Shown one piece after another: positions 19,101 to 26,140 of a stretch of DNA of 45,127 nt. The DNA is taken from positions 1 through 45,127 of the forward strand of contig CAJMRM010000018.1 in NCBI GenBank assembly GCA_905215775.1. Reading direction: 5' to 3'. The stretch comes from an uncultured bacterium. Its GTDB lineage: Bacteria; Bacillota; Clostridia; Lachnospirales; Lachnospiraceae. The notes under the pieces were generated by a model. That model had not been told where the DNA came from. It was given only the letters and a program-made list of their open reading frames with translations, and did no database searches. Both the position numbers and the translations under genes were made by a program. Position 1 is the stretch's first letter. Each line of letters begins with the position of its first letter.

Positions 19101-19918
19101 CCTTAAAGGCCTCCAACCAGCCGGGGACCCATACCCTGGGAGTGGAGTTCCGTACAAAGGATACCAATACCTTAAAGCGTGCGGCCCAGAACTACCAGGT
19201 GACAGAAAAAAATAATGGCGGAAACAGCGGCAATAGCGACGGTGGCAGCAGCGGAAGTGGAAACAGCGGCAGCAGTGGAAGCGGAGGCGGAAACGGAAAC
19301 AACGGAGGAAGCGGAAACCGTGCAGAGGAACCGTCTCCCATCACATGGACCTCTGGACGTGGTTATGTCCATAATACCAGAGGCGTCATCACGGGAGAAG
19401 GCGCTGGCTATGCCCACTGGCTCCAGGATGACCGGGGCTGGAAGCTGGTATACCCCAATGGAAGCTTTGTGACCGGTGCCATGATGGTGCAGGAGGACCA
19501 GAGCACGGTGGAGCAGGTAGCCTGGGAAATGGTCAACGGCTCCTGGTATGCTTTCGGCGCTGACGGCTATATAAAATCCGGCTGGGTATTTGACTACCAG
19601 CTGGGCAGATGGTATAATATGTCCATTGACCGCGGAATGCAGACCGGCTGGTATACGGATCCCCAGGACCAGTATACCTATTATATGGAACCGGGCGGCC
19701 AGCTGGCTACCGGCTGGAAGCAGATCGAAAGCAGCTGGTACTATTTTAACGCAGTGATCGCTCCCAGAACCTGGGAGATCGATCCTGTGAGCGGAAACTG
19801 GTATTACAACGTACAGAGCAGATCCCAGCCCTTCGGTTCCCTGTACCGGGGAAAAACGACGCCCGACGGCTACTTCGTGGACGAGAACGGCGTCTGGAAC
19901 GGAAACAGGATCCAGTAA
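16184..19918 (+). CDS. Large secreted surface protein with Ig-like domain and wall-binding repeats
   Basis: 1244 residues. A signal peptide (MKRLKRG, then hydrophobic, ending PVSA) covers ~1-25. The long middle part is acidic with beta-rich segments that I cannot name. An Ig-like putative-Ig domain lies at ~815-900 (LPAGMTLKPNGEIYGVPTET is characteristic). A Gly/Ser/Asn linker (~1009-1050) leads to choline/glucan-binding-like repeats with Trp-Tyr motifs (GSWYAFGADGYIKSGW, SSWYYF) to the end. The protein should be exported and held non-covalently on the wall. Co-translation with the kinase through ATGA overlap suggests it is part of the pilus/kinase system, perhaps an adhesin or the ligand of the kinase's outside domain. 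ATG at 16184 is chosen for the signal peptide and the upstream AGGAGAGGA. Confidence 0.8.
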   Translation: MKRLKRGIAVLLAAALMAPELPVSAAFGVEQKPESQETDSPVRIRLNIPVTSSNAPEKKKEDGVVFNTGNMPVHVTEEEAFEEGLGDVCFEEDGSYTIEIPESDPFFPYEVQFTWDGKTDEKWFMTPEDSVTVDGHTFYVNGNFDGSAVTRFNLEVAGTTVPVYPERKEFTDNGGIMPLSLLPLEEKYLTVDLTGFTPVELTQVAMKDVFAGERELTETDRIMWTRSWEDDYEISLPGDKIDLSCNTYTGGTRWEMIVGDDDQLAASNIRYQIEVETTESIQWLIPSVYEQAEDGTRKKLIVGENSQYYKDSSQDNRYLSMDTVWEDTVDRNRVFLGLEVNQELFEKTSYDQLKVYTGQYADAKEAAAQGTEITEKLFAADMTKADAGWSYPEISQAERWVTLVAYDADGSVCGCLPFQVRLYYSTDHGYVWVEDLYTGTGEDRDYVEADQDQEDTEDYERVSFTLEYGLDAADPYYLVMRYSLNGEDSPESVTAAFVGQYASIKEAEAAGAENIAALLFDQSEEGGYPSDYSKGVEFTIFAGEDGEENQEIYHYLVETEEGDPELNSSTAVQFTGLNDDTEHYVYKYRIPVDEDDYAEGAFTTFFVEPDTDLTKLAPVFDTGAGIHLYAEGSSTPEVSGKSVHDFSKGAVQYTASAENGTGSRNYWLQIIKAEEGDGKLYINSLADVDAETKEEDGVIHSIREMFLDGRYDYKHDIVVANVGTEPIENLTAEVVSDEVELDSYWTLKGEYALAGMDSIRDGSSYGELSNMAKLRLVLKDGVDDGREINGTLTLRSGDEVLMVLTLTGIAGDPGILTKEIPDAVKYVPYGTMIQNSNKYEWNKVSYKISGKLPAGMTLKPNGEIYGVPTETGEFTFTVTMDNSFNRFSDSKRTFTMTVLENTDANVDAATDEGYYLKEKVQNVSPASSADQTLVSNGEYGEFTDIFLDGVKLVSGVDYTSESGSTRITIRSQTLKASNQPGTHTLGVEFRTKDTNTLKRAAQNYQVTEKNNGGNSGNSDGGSSGSGNSGSSGSGGGNGNNGGSGNRAEEPSPITWTSGRGYVHNTRGVITGEGAGYAHWLQDDRGWKLVYPNGSFVTGAMMVQEDQSTVEQVAWEMVNGSWYAFGADGYIKSGWVFDYQLGRWYNMSIDRGMQTGWYTDPQDQYTYYMEPGGQLATGWKQIESSWYYFNAVIAPRTWEIDPVSGNWYYNVQSRSQPFGSLYRGKTTPDGYFVDENGVWNGNRIQ

Positions 19919-19928
19919 GCCATAAAGG

Positions 19929-19968
19929 ACTCCCGGAAGAGTTTCACAGACTCGTCCGGGAGTTTTTG
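19929..19968 (+). terminator. Intrinsic terminator ending the Tad operon
   Basis: ACTCCCGGA (19929-19937) pairs perfectly with TCCGGGAGT (19955-19963) and is followed by a T-run. It lies 11 bases after the stop of the surface-protein gene and closes the long operon. Confidence 0.88.
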
Positions 19969-19981
19969 TCTGAAAAGGGAG

Positions 19982-20010
19982 TTGTATGGGTTTCCCAATA
20001 CTGGTATAAT
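19982..20010 (+). promoter_or_regulatory. Promoter of the Septu cassette
   Basis: -35 TTGTAT (19982-19987), 17-base spacer, -10 TATAAT (20005-20010) with TGG just before it (extended -10). It lies between the Tad terminator and ptuA, so the cassette has its own transcription. Confidence 0.75.
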
Positions 20011-20055
20011 AAGAAACAGATGTGATATAAAAATGGATCATATAAGGGGACCAAT

Positions 20056-21384
20056 ATGAAAATTGACAGACTGCATATATCAGATTTTAGAGGGATCGAG
20101 GAACTGACTCTGGAATTTGAAGGGAAAAGCGCGATTCTGTTCGGGATCAATGGCGCGGGAAAATCCTCTGTACTATGGGCAATTAATCTTCTTTATGCCC
20201 CGATCATCAATAAAATCGTTAAACAGAGATTTAAGCAGAATATCAATCTGGAGCTGAAGGATATCAGAACTGGAAAAGCATCGGCAGATCTGGAGGCACT
20301 GTTTCTTCTGGAGTCAGAGGAAGAAGGGCGGCTCTTTCCGTTCGGGCGGAGCATTACCTGTGAAAATAGAAGAGATATGGAAACGGCCCAGATGGAAAAG
20401 CTCGTGGCAGCCTATGAGGATCTGTATGTGGGAGGATTTCATGTGGATGATGCCAACCGCCCTGTGTATGAAAATCCAGATTTTGGTCTTCCTGTTTTTG
20501 CTAATTATGGAGTTAACCGACTGGTATCAAGGACTCCTCTGAGGTTCAGAAGAAAGCCTTCCTTTGGCCAGTACAGTACTTTTGACAGGGCGATTGAAAA
20601 CCAGATCGCTTTTGCCAGTCTGTTTGAATGGTTTTTTGACCAGGAATTTTATGAGAATCTAAAACAGAAGGAAGATCCAATGTATCAGGACAAGGCGCTC
20701 GGTGCAGTAAAACGGGCAATGCTGGCAATGCTTCCGGATTGTGCGGATATCCATATCGTGGCAAGACCATATTCCATGCGTATTATGAAGCAGGGAGAAA
20801 ATCTGGATATTCTCCAGCTCTCGGATGGAGAAAAGTGTACGCTGGCATTATTCGGAGATATAGCCAGGAGGCTTGCCATTGCCAATCCGTCCTTGGAAAA
20901 CCCGCTGGAGGGAAAAGGTGTAGTATTGATTGATGAGATGGAACTCCATATGCACACGTCATGGCAGAGGACCGTAGTTCCAGCATTGCGGAGAACCTTC
21001 CCAAATCTCCAGTTTATCATAACGACACATTCTCCCCAGATTTTAGGGGAAGCGGGGGACGATTTTAAGGTGTTCTCCATGGAAAGAACCGGGGATACGA
21101 TCCAGGTCCAGGAGCTTTCCTCATTATATGGAATGGATTCCAACGCGATCCTGGAGGATATGATGGGAACGGATGCGTTAAGCCCTTTGATCAAAAATAC
21201 AGCAGATGAGATGTATCAATGGATCGAGAAAGGGAATTATGAAAAGGCAGAGCTGCTGGCGGACCGCATTGATACATGGACCCGGGGAAGGAATGCCGAT
21301 ACGGTTAGGGCAAGGATCATGATACGGAGAGGAAAGGCGCGGAATGCACAGAATTGTAAAACGGAAAGAACCGGAACACCTTAA
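20056..21384 (+). CDS. ptuA: PtuA-like AAA/ABC-type ATPase of a Septu anti-phage system
   Basis: 442 residues, SMC/RecF-like ABC ATPase of the OLD/PtuA kind. It starts IDRLHISDFRGIEELTLEF, with Walker A GINGAGKSS (residues 30-38), signature-like LSDGEKCTLALFGD (~255), Walker B VVLIDEMELHMH (~289) and the switch His in FIITTHSPQIL (~320). There is no TOPRIM domain, which separates it from OLD nucleases. The 41-base overlap with a downstream HNH gene is the Septu (PtuA-PtuB) layout: the ATPase is thought to hold and control the nuclease, which attacks DNA on phage infection. RBS AAGGGGA lies 5 bases before the ATG. The gene is visibly AT-richer than the Tad genes. Confidence 0.88.
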   Translation: MKIDRLHISDFRGIEELTLEFEGKSAILFGINGAGKSSVLWAINLLYAPIINKIVKQRFKQNINLELKDIRTGKASADLEALFLLESEEEGRLFPFGRSITCENRRDMETAQMEKLVAAYEDLYVGGFHVDDANRPVYENPDFGLPVFANYGVNRLVSRTPLRFRRKPSFGQYSTFDRAIENQIAFASLFEWFFDQEFYENLKQKEDPMYQDKALGAVKRAMLAMLPDCADIHIVARPYSMRIMKQGENLDILQLSDGEKCTLALFGDIARRLAIANPSLENPLEGKGVVLIDEMELHMHTSWQRTVVPALRRTFPNLQFIITTHSPQILGEAGDDFKVFSMERTGDTIQVQELSSLYGMDSNAILEDMMGTDALSPLIKNTADEMYQWIEKGNYEKAELLADRIDTWTRGRNADTVRARIMIRRGKARNAQNCKTERTGTP

Positions 21385-22045
21385 GAAATGGAAAGAAGAT
21401 TTTCTGAAAAAAATGGGAAGAGAGCCGGGATATGAGGATCTGGCCATTTCAGAGGAGTATGGCAGGCTAAAACAGGAGCTTCTGGAAGAACAGGGTTATA
21501 TCTGCTGCTACTGTGAAAAGGAAATCGGCGTTCAGAAAGGTGATCATGATATCGAACATTTTATGCCCAGACATCCAGATAAAAAGAGTCTTACAAAGGA
21601 AGAATGCCGCATCTGCCAGGATGCACAGCTGGATTATGGGAATATGATGGTTTCCTGCAAGGGAGAGCGATATGATTTTCTGGACCATTGCAACCATAAA
21701 AAAGATAACTGGTTTGATTTTTCCTTATGTGTTTCGCCGACGAGTCCCGAGGCCGAGGATTTATTTGGATTTCGTCTGAATGGGAAGATTTTTGCACTCC
21801 ACAATGACTGTCGGGCGGAAGAGATGAAAAAACGGCTGAATCTGGATACGTATGTTTTACAGGAGCAAAGGAAAGCTGCCTACGATCAGGTGGTGGCGCT
21901 GGAGTTTGGGGAAAACGAAGAGCTATGGAATGATCAGAATTATGTGGCAGAGACCATAGAGGAATATAAGAGACGGAATACCCGGGGACGATATTATCCA
22001 TTTTGCTCTATGATTACATACTGCTTGAACAATTATATGATTTAA
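21344..22045 (+). CDS. ptuB: PtuB-like HNH endonuclease of a Septu anti-phage system
   Basis: 233 residues. A typical PtuB/TIGR02646-like start (MHRIVKRKEPEHLKKWKE) leads to the zinc/HNH region: CCYCEKEI, then DHDIEHFMPR (the HNH His), LDYGNMMVSC (the central Asn), and a further Cys/His pair (DHCNHKKDN). It is the likely DNA-cutting effector of the pair. It begins inside ptuA (41-base overlap), so its translation is probably tied to ptuA. The same HNH family also occurs in retron Ec78-type systems, but no reverse transcriptase is in this window, so plain Septu is the better call. Confidence 0.87.
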   Translation: MHRIVKRKEPEHLKKWKEDFLKKMGREPGYEDLAISEEYGRLKQELLEEQGYICCYCEKEIGVQKGDHDIEHFMPRHPDKKSLTKEECRICQDAQLDYGNMMVSCKGERYDFLDHCNHKKDNWFDFSLCVSPTSPEAEDLFGFRLNGKIFALHNDCRAEEMKKRLNLDTYVLQEQRKAAYDQVVALEFGENEELWNDQNYVAETIEEYKRRNTRGRYYPFCSMITYCLNNYMI

Positions 22046-22119
22046 AAGTACTGCGAAATATTTCATGCTCCAGAACAGACCAGGACGCATCCCTCATGTA
22101 CCTGAAAAGAGAACCTATG

Positions 22120-22158
22120 AAAACAGCTATGACAGCCGGCGCCGTCATAGCTGTTTTT
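22120..22158. terminator. Bidirectional intrinsic terminator between ptuB and aroF
   Basis: AAAACAGCTATGAC (22120-22133) pairs perfectly with GTCATAGCTGTTTT (22144-22157) across a GC-rich loop. It has a T-run on the plus side and an A-run on the other side, so it can serve both converging genes. Confidence 0.88.
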
Positions 22159-22166
22159 ATGGGAGA

Positions 22167-23177
22167 TCAGTCCAGGATCCGGAAAAAGTCCACAGTCCGC
22201 TGGATCTTCTTCATCAGTGCATCAAACATCTGCGGGGTCAGGGACTGGGCCCCGTCGCAGAGAGCCTTTTCGGGATCGTTGTGGACCTCGATCATCAGGC
22301 CGTCAGCGCCGGCGGCGATGGCCGCCAGGGACAGGGGCTCTACCATGAAGCGGATTCCGGCTGCGTGGCTGGGGTCCACGATCACCGGCAGATGGGTTCT
22401 CTGCTTCAGCATGGGGATGGCGGAGATATCCAGGGTATTTCTGGTGGAGGTTTCAAAGGTGCGGATTCCGCGTTCACAAAGGATGACGTTTTCGTTTCCT
22501 CCGGCCATGATGTATTCCGCGCTCATTAAAAGCTCGTCCAGGGTGTTGGCAAGGCCGCGCTTTAAAAGAACGGGCTTTCTTATTTTTCCCAGCTCCTTTA
22601 AAAGCTCGAAGTTCTGCATATTTCTGGCGCCCACCTGGATCACGTCCACATCTTCAAAGAGAGGAAGGTGCTCGGCGCTCATGATCTCTGTGACCACCGG
22701 AAGGCCTGTGGCCTTTTTTGCCTCCAGAAGAAGATCCAGGCCCTGCTCATGGAGTCCCTGGAAAGCGTAGGGGGAGGTCCTGGGCTTGAAGGCACCGCCC
22801 CGTAAAAAACGGGCCCCGGAGCGCTTCACATCCTCGGCCACCTCCGTGATCTGTTCCCGCGTCTCGATGGAGCAGGGGCCGGCAATGACCTGGAAGCTTC
22901 CGCCTCCGATCTTCTGACCGCATACGTCCACCACAGTATTTTCCGGGTGCATGGACCGGCTGGCTTTTTTATAGGGCTCCCGGATCCGGCGCACATCCTC
23001 CACCACATCCATGGCCTTCAGCCAGTCCTCGTGGATCGCTGTGGTATCGCCGATGAGGCCGATCAGGGAGGTCTGGGTTCCCTGGGAAAGGTGGAGCTTA
23101 AAGCCCTTGTGCTCAAGCTCCTGCTTCAGTGCGTCAACTTTCTGCGGATTGGCATTTCTTTTTAAGATAATGATCAT
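22167..23177 (-). CDS. aroF: 3-deoxy-7-phosphoheptulonate (DAHP) synthase
   Basis: 336 residues. It joins phosphoenolpyruvate and erythrose-4-phosphate in the first step of aromatic amino acid synthesis. The N-terminal ~70 residues form the ferredoxin-like regulatory domain known from the Thermotoga-type enzyme, which binds Phe/Tyr. The TIM-barrel core shows VIAGPCSIE, FLRGGAFKPRTSPYAFQG, IQVGARNMQNF, LLKRG, and the metal-binding DPSHAAG. The ATG at 23177 (MIIILKRN) is chosen because GGAGGAAAAAA precedes it; a longer frame upstream covers leader-RNA sequence. Expression appears controlled by leader-peptide attenuation, so both enzyme and gene may respond to Tyr/Phe. Confidence 0.95.
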   Translation of the reverse strand: MIIILKRNANPQKVDALKQELEHKGFKLHLSQGTQTSLIGLIGDTTAIHEDWLKAMDVVEDVRRIREPYKKASRSMHPENTVVDVCGQKIGGGSFQVIAGPCSIETREQITEVAEDVKRSGARFLRGGAFKPRTSPYAFQGLHEQGLDLLLEAKKATGLPVVTEIMSAEHLPLFEDVDVIQVGARNMQNFELLKELGKIRKPVLLKRGLANTLDELLMSAEYIMAGGNENVILCERGIRTFETSTRNTLDISAIPMLKQRTHLPVIVDPSHAAGIRFMVEPLSLAAIAAGADGLMIEVHNDPEKALCDGAQSLTPQMFDALMKKIQRTVDFFRILD

Positions 23178-23269
23178 AATTTTTTCCTCCTGGTTAAAAT
23201 AACGGAATAGGAATCTCATCGCTTCTGAGAAGCACTTCCATACCGCAGGACCTTCGTTCCTACGACATG

Positions 23270-23304
23270 AAAAAACCGGCGTCTGCTGGGAATGCAAACA
23301 CCGG
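23270..23304 (-). terminator. Attenuator terminator in the aroF leader
   Basis: Read on the minus strand, CCGGTGTTTGC pairs with GCAGACGCCGG over 11 bases (two G-U pairs), 7-base loop, followed at once by six T. It lies between the leader peptide and aroF, 20 bases after the leader stop. A CAAACC in leader codons 30-32 could pair with GGTGTTTG of the 5' arm (one bulge) as a weak antiterminator; I could not find a stronger one. Confidence 0.85.
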
Positions 23305-23324
23305 CTCCTGGGTTTCGGAAATCT

Positions 23325-23435
23325 CTAAGAGAAATCGGGAGAGGTTTGTTTTCCGCAGCAAAAGCAGTCCGCGCCGTAATAATAGCCCGGAAAATAATAG
23401 AAGAAATAAGATGCGTTCAGGGTGTTATTCTTCAT
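23325..23435 (-). CDS. aroF leader peptide, Tyr/Phe-rich (36 residues)
   Basis: ATG at 23435 and stop TAG at 23325-23327 give a 36-residue peptide containing YFFYYF at positions 10-15 and YYY at 18-20: six Tyr and five Phe in total. An AAAGGA ribosome site lies upstream. It is followed by an intrinsic terminator and then aroF. This is the classical arrangement in which ribosomes stalled at Tyr/Phe codons, when charged tRNA is scarce, prevent terminator formation. It also has three Cys (C24, C26, C27) whose role is unclear. The peptide itself probably has no function beyond its translation. Confidence 0.85.
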   Translation of the reverse strand: MKNNTLNASYFFYYFPGYYYGADCFCCGKQTSPDFS

Positions 23436-23475
23436 GATCGCTGCGTCCTTTCTGAAATCTCATGTTCTGGAAACC

Positions 23476-23504
23476 ATCATACTGCGGATGGTTCCGTTTG
23501 TCAA
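23476..23504 (-). promoter_or_regulatory. aroF promoter with inverted repeat over the -10
   Basis: On the minus strand TTGACA (23504-23499), a 17-base spacer and TATGAT (23481-23476) form a near-consensus promoter. AACCATC (23472-23478) and GATGGTT (23487-23493) form a 7-base inverted repeat around the -10, which could be a repressor site. Transcription would begin near 23469, about 34 bases before the leader peptide. Confidence 0.82.
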
Positions 23505-23536
23505 CAGAAAATTTAATTCTTTAAAGCGTAACGGTT

Positions 23537-24139
23537 TTAAGTGAGAAAGATCGTATTGGATATGATATCCACGCACTGCTGGATCCCCAGCCGTCCGCTG
23601 TTTAAGCAGAGGTCGTAGTTTTTCGGCTTTCCCCATTCATTGCCGCTGTAATACTGGTAGTAGTCCCGGCGCTTCTGGTCGATGGTGCGGATCCTGGCCT
23701 CCATTTTTTTTACGTCCACAGTTTCATCCTGTTCCAGGGAGAGCAGCCGCTCCACCCGCTTTTTTAAGCTGGAGCAGATGAATACGGAGAACGAATCGTC
23801 CACGATCACGTCGGAGCAGCGTCCGATGATGACACAGGGGCCCATATTAGCCATTTTTTTGATGATCCGGGACTGGATCACAAAAAGCTGGTCGGAAACC
23901 GGGACCTCATAGGTGGAAGAAAAGGGATCGATCACGGCATACTGGTAGTCGATCCGTTCTTTATGGCCGATCACTTCATCATTGGCATGGAAAATTTCCT
24001 CGGAGATATTGCTGTCTTCGGCGGCCATGGAGATGATCTCTTTATCATAAAAAGGAATCCCCAGCTTTTTTGCAAGGCGGTAGCCGATCTCACGTCCGCC
24101 GCTGCCGAATTCCCGGCTGATGGATATGACTTTGCTCAT
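23537..24139 (-). CDS. Cytidylate kinase-like family protein
   Basis: 200 residues. The start VISISREFGSGGREIGYRLAKKLGIPFYDKEII is the nucleotide-kinase-like P-loop region (SGGREIG) and LID-type fold of the cytidylate kinase-like family common in Clostridia. These are usually separate from the housekeeping cmk, and the true substrate is not established. Further motifs are CVIIGRCSDVI and the Arg-rich RIRTIDQKRRDYYQYY. A GGGAGG ribosome site sits 7 bases before the ATG. It is divergent from the LysR gene. Confidence 0.8.
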   Translation of the reverse strand: MSKVISISREFGSGGREIGYRLAKKLGIPFYDKEIISMAAEDSNISEEIFHANDEVIGHKERIDYQYAVIDPFSSTYEVPVSDQLFVIQSRIIKKMANMGPCVIIGRCSDVIVDDSFSVFICSSLKKRVERLLSLEQDETVDVKKMEARIRTIDQKRRDYYQYYSGNEWGKPKNYDLCLNSGRLGIQQCVDIISNTIFLT

Positions 24140-24171
24140 AAATTTGCCTCCCTTTTTGATATAGTATCCCT

Positions 24172-24200
24172 ATCATACCATACTTTCTGCCAATTTCCAA
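24172..24200 (-). promoter_or_regulatory. Promoter of the cytidylate kinase-like gene
   Basis: On the minus strand TTGGAA (24200-24195), 17-base spacer, TATGAT (24177-24172). It lies in the 123-base divergent gap shared with the LysR-type gene, so the regulator could also act here. Confidence 0.6.
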
Positions 24201-24262
24201 CAATTCTCTTTTTTTTCCATGGATTTTCGTGTATCATAGGGGAAAAAACAGGAGGTTGAGCC

Positions 24263-25162
24263 ATGACTCTGACCCAGCTGCGCTATGTGATCGCCGCCGC
24301 TGACACAGGCTCCATGAACGAAGCGGCCAAAAGACTTTTTATCTCCCAGCCCAGCCTGTCCCAGGCCCTGCGGGAGCTGGAAAAGGAGATCGGGATCGAA
24401 ATATTTTTAAGGAACAACCGGGGCGTGATCCTGACAGAGGAGGGAAAGGAATTCCTGGGATATGCAAGACAGGTGACGGAGCAGTATGAGCTGATGGAAT
24501 CACGGTATGTGGAAAAAAAGGACGTGAAGAAGAAATTTGCCGTCAGCATGCAGCATTACACCTTTGCCGTCAGCGCGTTTATCGGGATGGTAAAGCAGTT
24601 TGGCATGGAGGAGTATGAGTTTGCAGTTCGGGAGACCACCACTTACGAGGTGATCGAGGATGTAAAAAACTTCCGGAGTGAGATCGGGATCCTTTATGTC
24701 AATGAATTCAATAAGCGGGTGCTCAATAAGCTGTTCTCCACCATGGATCTGGAGTTTGAGCCTCTGATGGACTGCGGTGTATACGTATATATGTGGAAGG
24801 GCCACCCTCTGGCCGGAAAAAAACGGATCACCATGGAGGAGCTGGAGCCGTATCCCTGTCTTTCCTTTGAGCAGGGCCAGTATAATTCCTTTTATTTTGC
24901 AGAAGAGGTCCTCAGCACCTATGATTATAAGCGGTCCGTTAAGGTCAGCGACCGGGCCACTATTTTAAACCTGATGGTAGGTCTCTGCGGCTATACCCTT
25001 TGCTCCGGCATCATCTGCGAGGAGCTCAATGGCTCGGACTACTGCGCGGTCCTGCTGGATGCGGAGGAGACCATGACCATCGGTTATCTGAAGCGTAAGG
25101 GGACGGCCTTAAGCCTGCTGGGGCAGAAATACCTGGAGGAGCTGGGAAAGGTTCTGGTATAA
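24263..25162 (+). CDS. LysR-family transcriptional regulator
   Basis: 299 residues, the usual LysR length. The N-terminal winged helix-turn-helix is clear (NEAAKRLFISQPSLSQALRE, then GIEIFLRNNRGVILTEEG). The effector-binding domain follows (~90-299). An AGGAGG ribosome site precedes the ATG. It is divergent from the cytidylate kinase-like gene and lies 117 bases upstream of metF. By the usual LysR habit it could control either neighbour; a link to methionine or one-carbon metabolism is only a guess. Confidence 0.9.
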   Translation: MTLTQLRYVIAAADTGSMNEAAKRLFISQPSLSQALRELEKEIGIEIFLRNNRGVILTEEGKEFLGYARQVTEQYELMESRYVEKKDVKKKFAVSMQHYTFAVSAFIGMVKQFGMEEYEFAVRETTTYEVIEDVKNFRSEIGILYVNEFNKRVLNKLFSTMDLEFEPLMDCGVYVYMWKGHPLAGKKRITMEELEPYPCLSFEQGQYNSFYFAEEVLSTYDYKRSVKVSDRATILNLMVGLCGYTLCSGIICEELNGSDYCAVLLDAEETMTIGYLKRKGTALSLLGQKYLEELGKVLV

Positions 25163-25210
25163 AGCAGAGCGTTATAGGAAAAACCTTTAACAAACCGTAT
25201 TTTTTCTGTA

Positions 25211-25240
25211 TTGGACAGGGATACGTTTTTGTGATAGCAT
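25211..25240 (+). promoter_or_regulatory. Possible promoter of the metF-metH operon
   Basis: TTGGAC (25211-25216), 18-base spacer, TAGCAT (25235-25240). The match is moderate. The gap after the LysR gene holds no recognisable SAM riboswitch or T-box. Confidence 0.45.
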
Positions 25241-25279
25241 ACCCTCATTACAAAAAATGACTAAAGGCAGGCAGAAGAT

Positions 25280-26140
25280 ATGAAGATCACAGAAATCTTA
25301 TCCCAGGAAAAACCAGTTCTTTCTTTTGAGGTATTCCCTCCAAAAAAAGAGAGCGCATATGAGACCGTGGAGCAGGCGGCGGTGGAGATCGCCAGGCTTT
25401 CTCCGTCGTTCATGAGCGTTACCTATGGGGCCGGAGGAGGCACCAGCCGGTATACGGCAGACCTGGCGGCCTGTCTGGCCAAAAGGTATGGGGTCACGTC
25501 CATGGCCCATCTCACCTGCGTTTCCTCCACCAGGGAGCATGTAAGGGGCGTGGTGGAACGGCTCAGGGAGAACGGGATCGAAAATATTCTGGCGCTCCGG
25601 GGCGATATCCCAGGAGACGGCCGCGTGGAAAAGGATTACAGCCATGCCAGCGACCTGGCGGCGGAGCTGGCAGCCATGGGAGATTTCTGCATCGGCGGCG
25701 CCTGTTATCCGGAGGGCCACCCCGAATCGAGAAATAAGGCGGAGGATATCCGTTATCTGAAGGAGAAGGTGGACGCGGGCTGCAGCTTTCTGACGACCCA
25801 GATGTTTTTTGACAACGATCTGTTTTACAACTTCCTTTACAGGATCCGGGAGGCCGGGATCTCCGTACCGGTGGTGGCCGGGATCATGCCGGTGACCAAT
25901 GCAAAGCAGATGAAACGGATCCTCAGCATGTCCGGGACAGTCCTTCCCCCCCGTTTTAAAATGCTGCTGGACAGGTTCGGGGATGATCCGGCGGCCATGA
26001 AGCAGGCGGGCGTCGCCTATGCCGTATCCCAGATCATTGACCTGGTGGCCAACGGAGTCCATGCCATCCATATTTATTCCATGAACAAGCCGGATGTGGC
26101 AGAACAGATCAAGAGCAGCTTATCGGAGATTCTGGTATGA
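25280..26140 (+). CDS. metF: 5,10-methylenetetrahydrofolate reductase
   Basis: 286 residues. It makes 5-methyl-THF, the methyl donor for methionine synthase. Family marks are LSFEVFPPKKE at the start, MSVTYGAGGGTS, ALRGDIP, GGACYPEGHPES, FLTTQMFFDN and VVAGIMPVTN, forming a FAD-binding TIM barrel. It is the first gene of a three-gene unit with the MetH reactivation protein and metH, and its stop overlaps the next start (ATGA). Confidence 0.95.
   Translation: MKITEILSQEKPVLSFEVFPPKKESAYETVEQAAVEIARLSPSFMSVTYGAGGGTSRYTADLAACLAKRYGVTSMAHLTCVSSTREHVRGVVERLRENGIENILALRGDIPGDGRVEKDYSHASDLAAELAAMGDFCIGGACYPEGHPESRNKAEDIRYLKEKVDAGCSFLTTQMFFDNDLFYNFLYRIREAGISVPVVAGIMPVTNAKQMKRILSMSGTVLPPRFKMLLDRFGDDPAAMKQAGVAYAVSQIIDLVANGVHAIHIYSMNKPDVAEQIKSSLSEILV

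Noticed and set aside
20056..22119. Retron with PtuAB effectors
   Set aside because: No reverse transcriptase gene or msr/msd-like inverted repeats are present around the two genes.
22120..22133. AAACAGCTATGAC resembles the common lacZ/M13 reverse primer site, suggesting vector sequence
   Set aside because: Only 13 bases match and they form one perfect arm of a natural terminator; the surrounding bases do not match vector.
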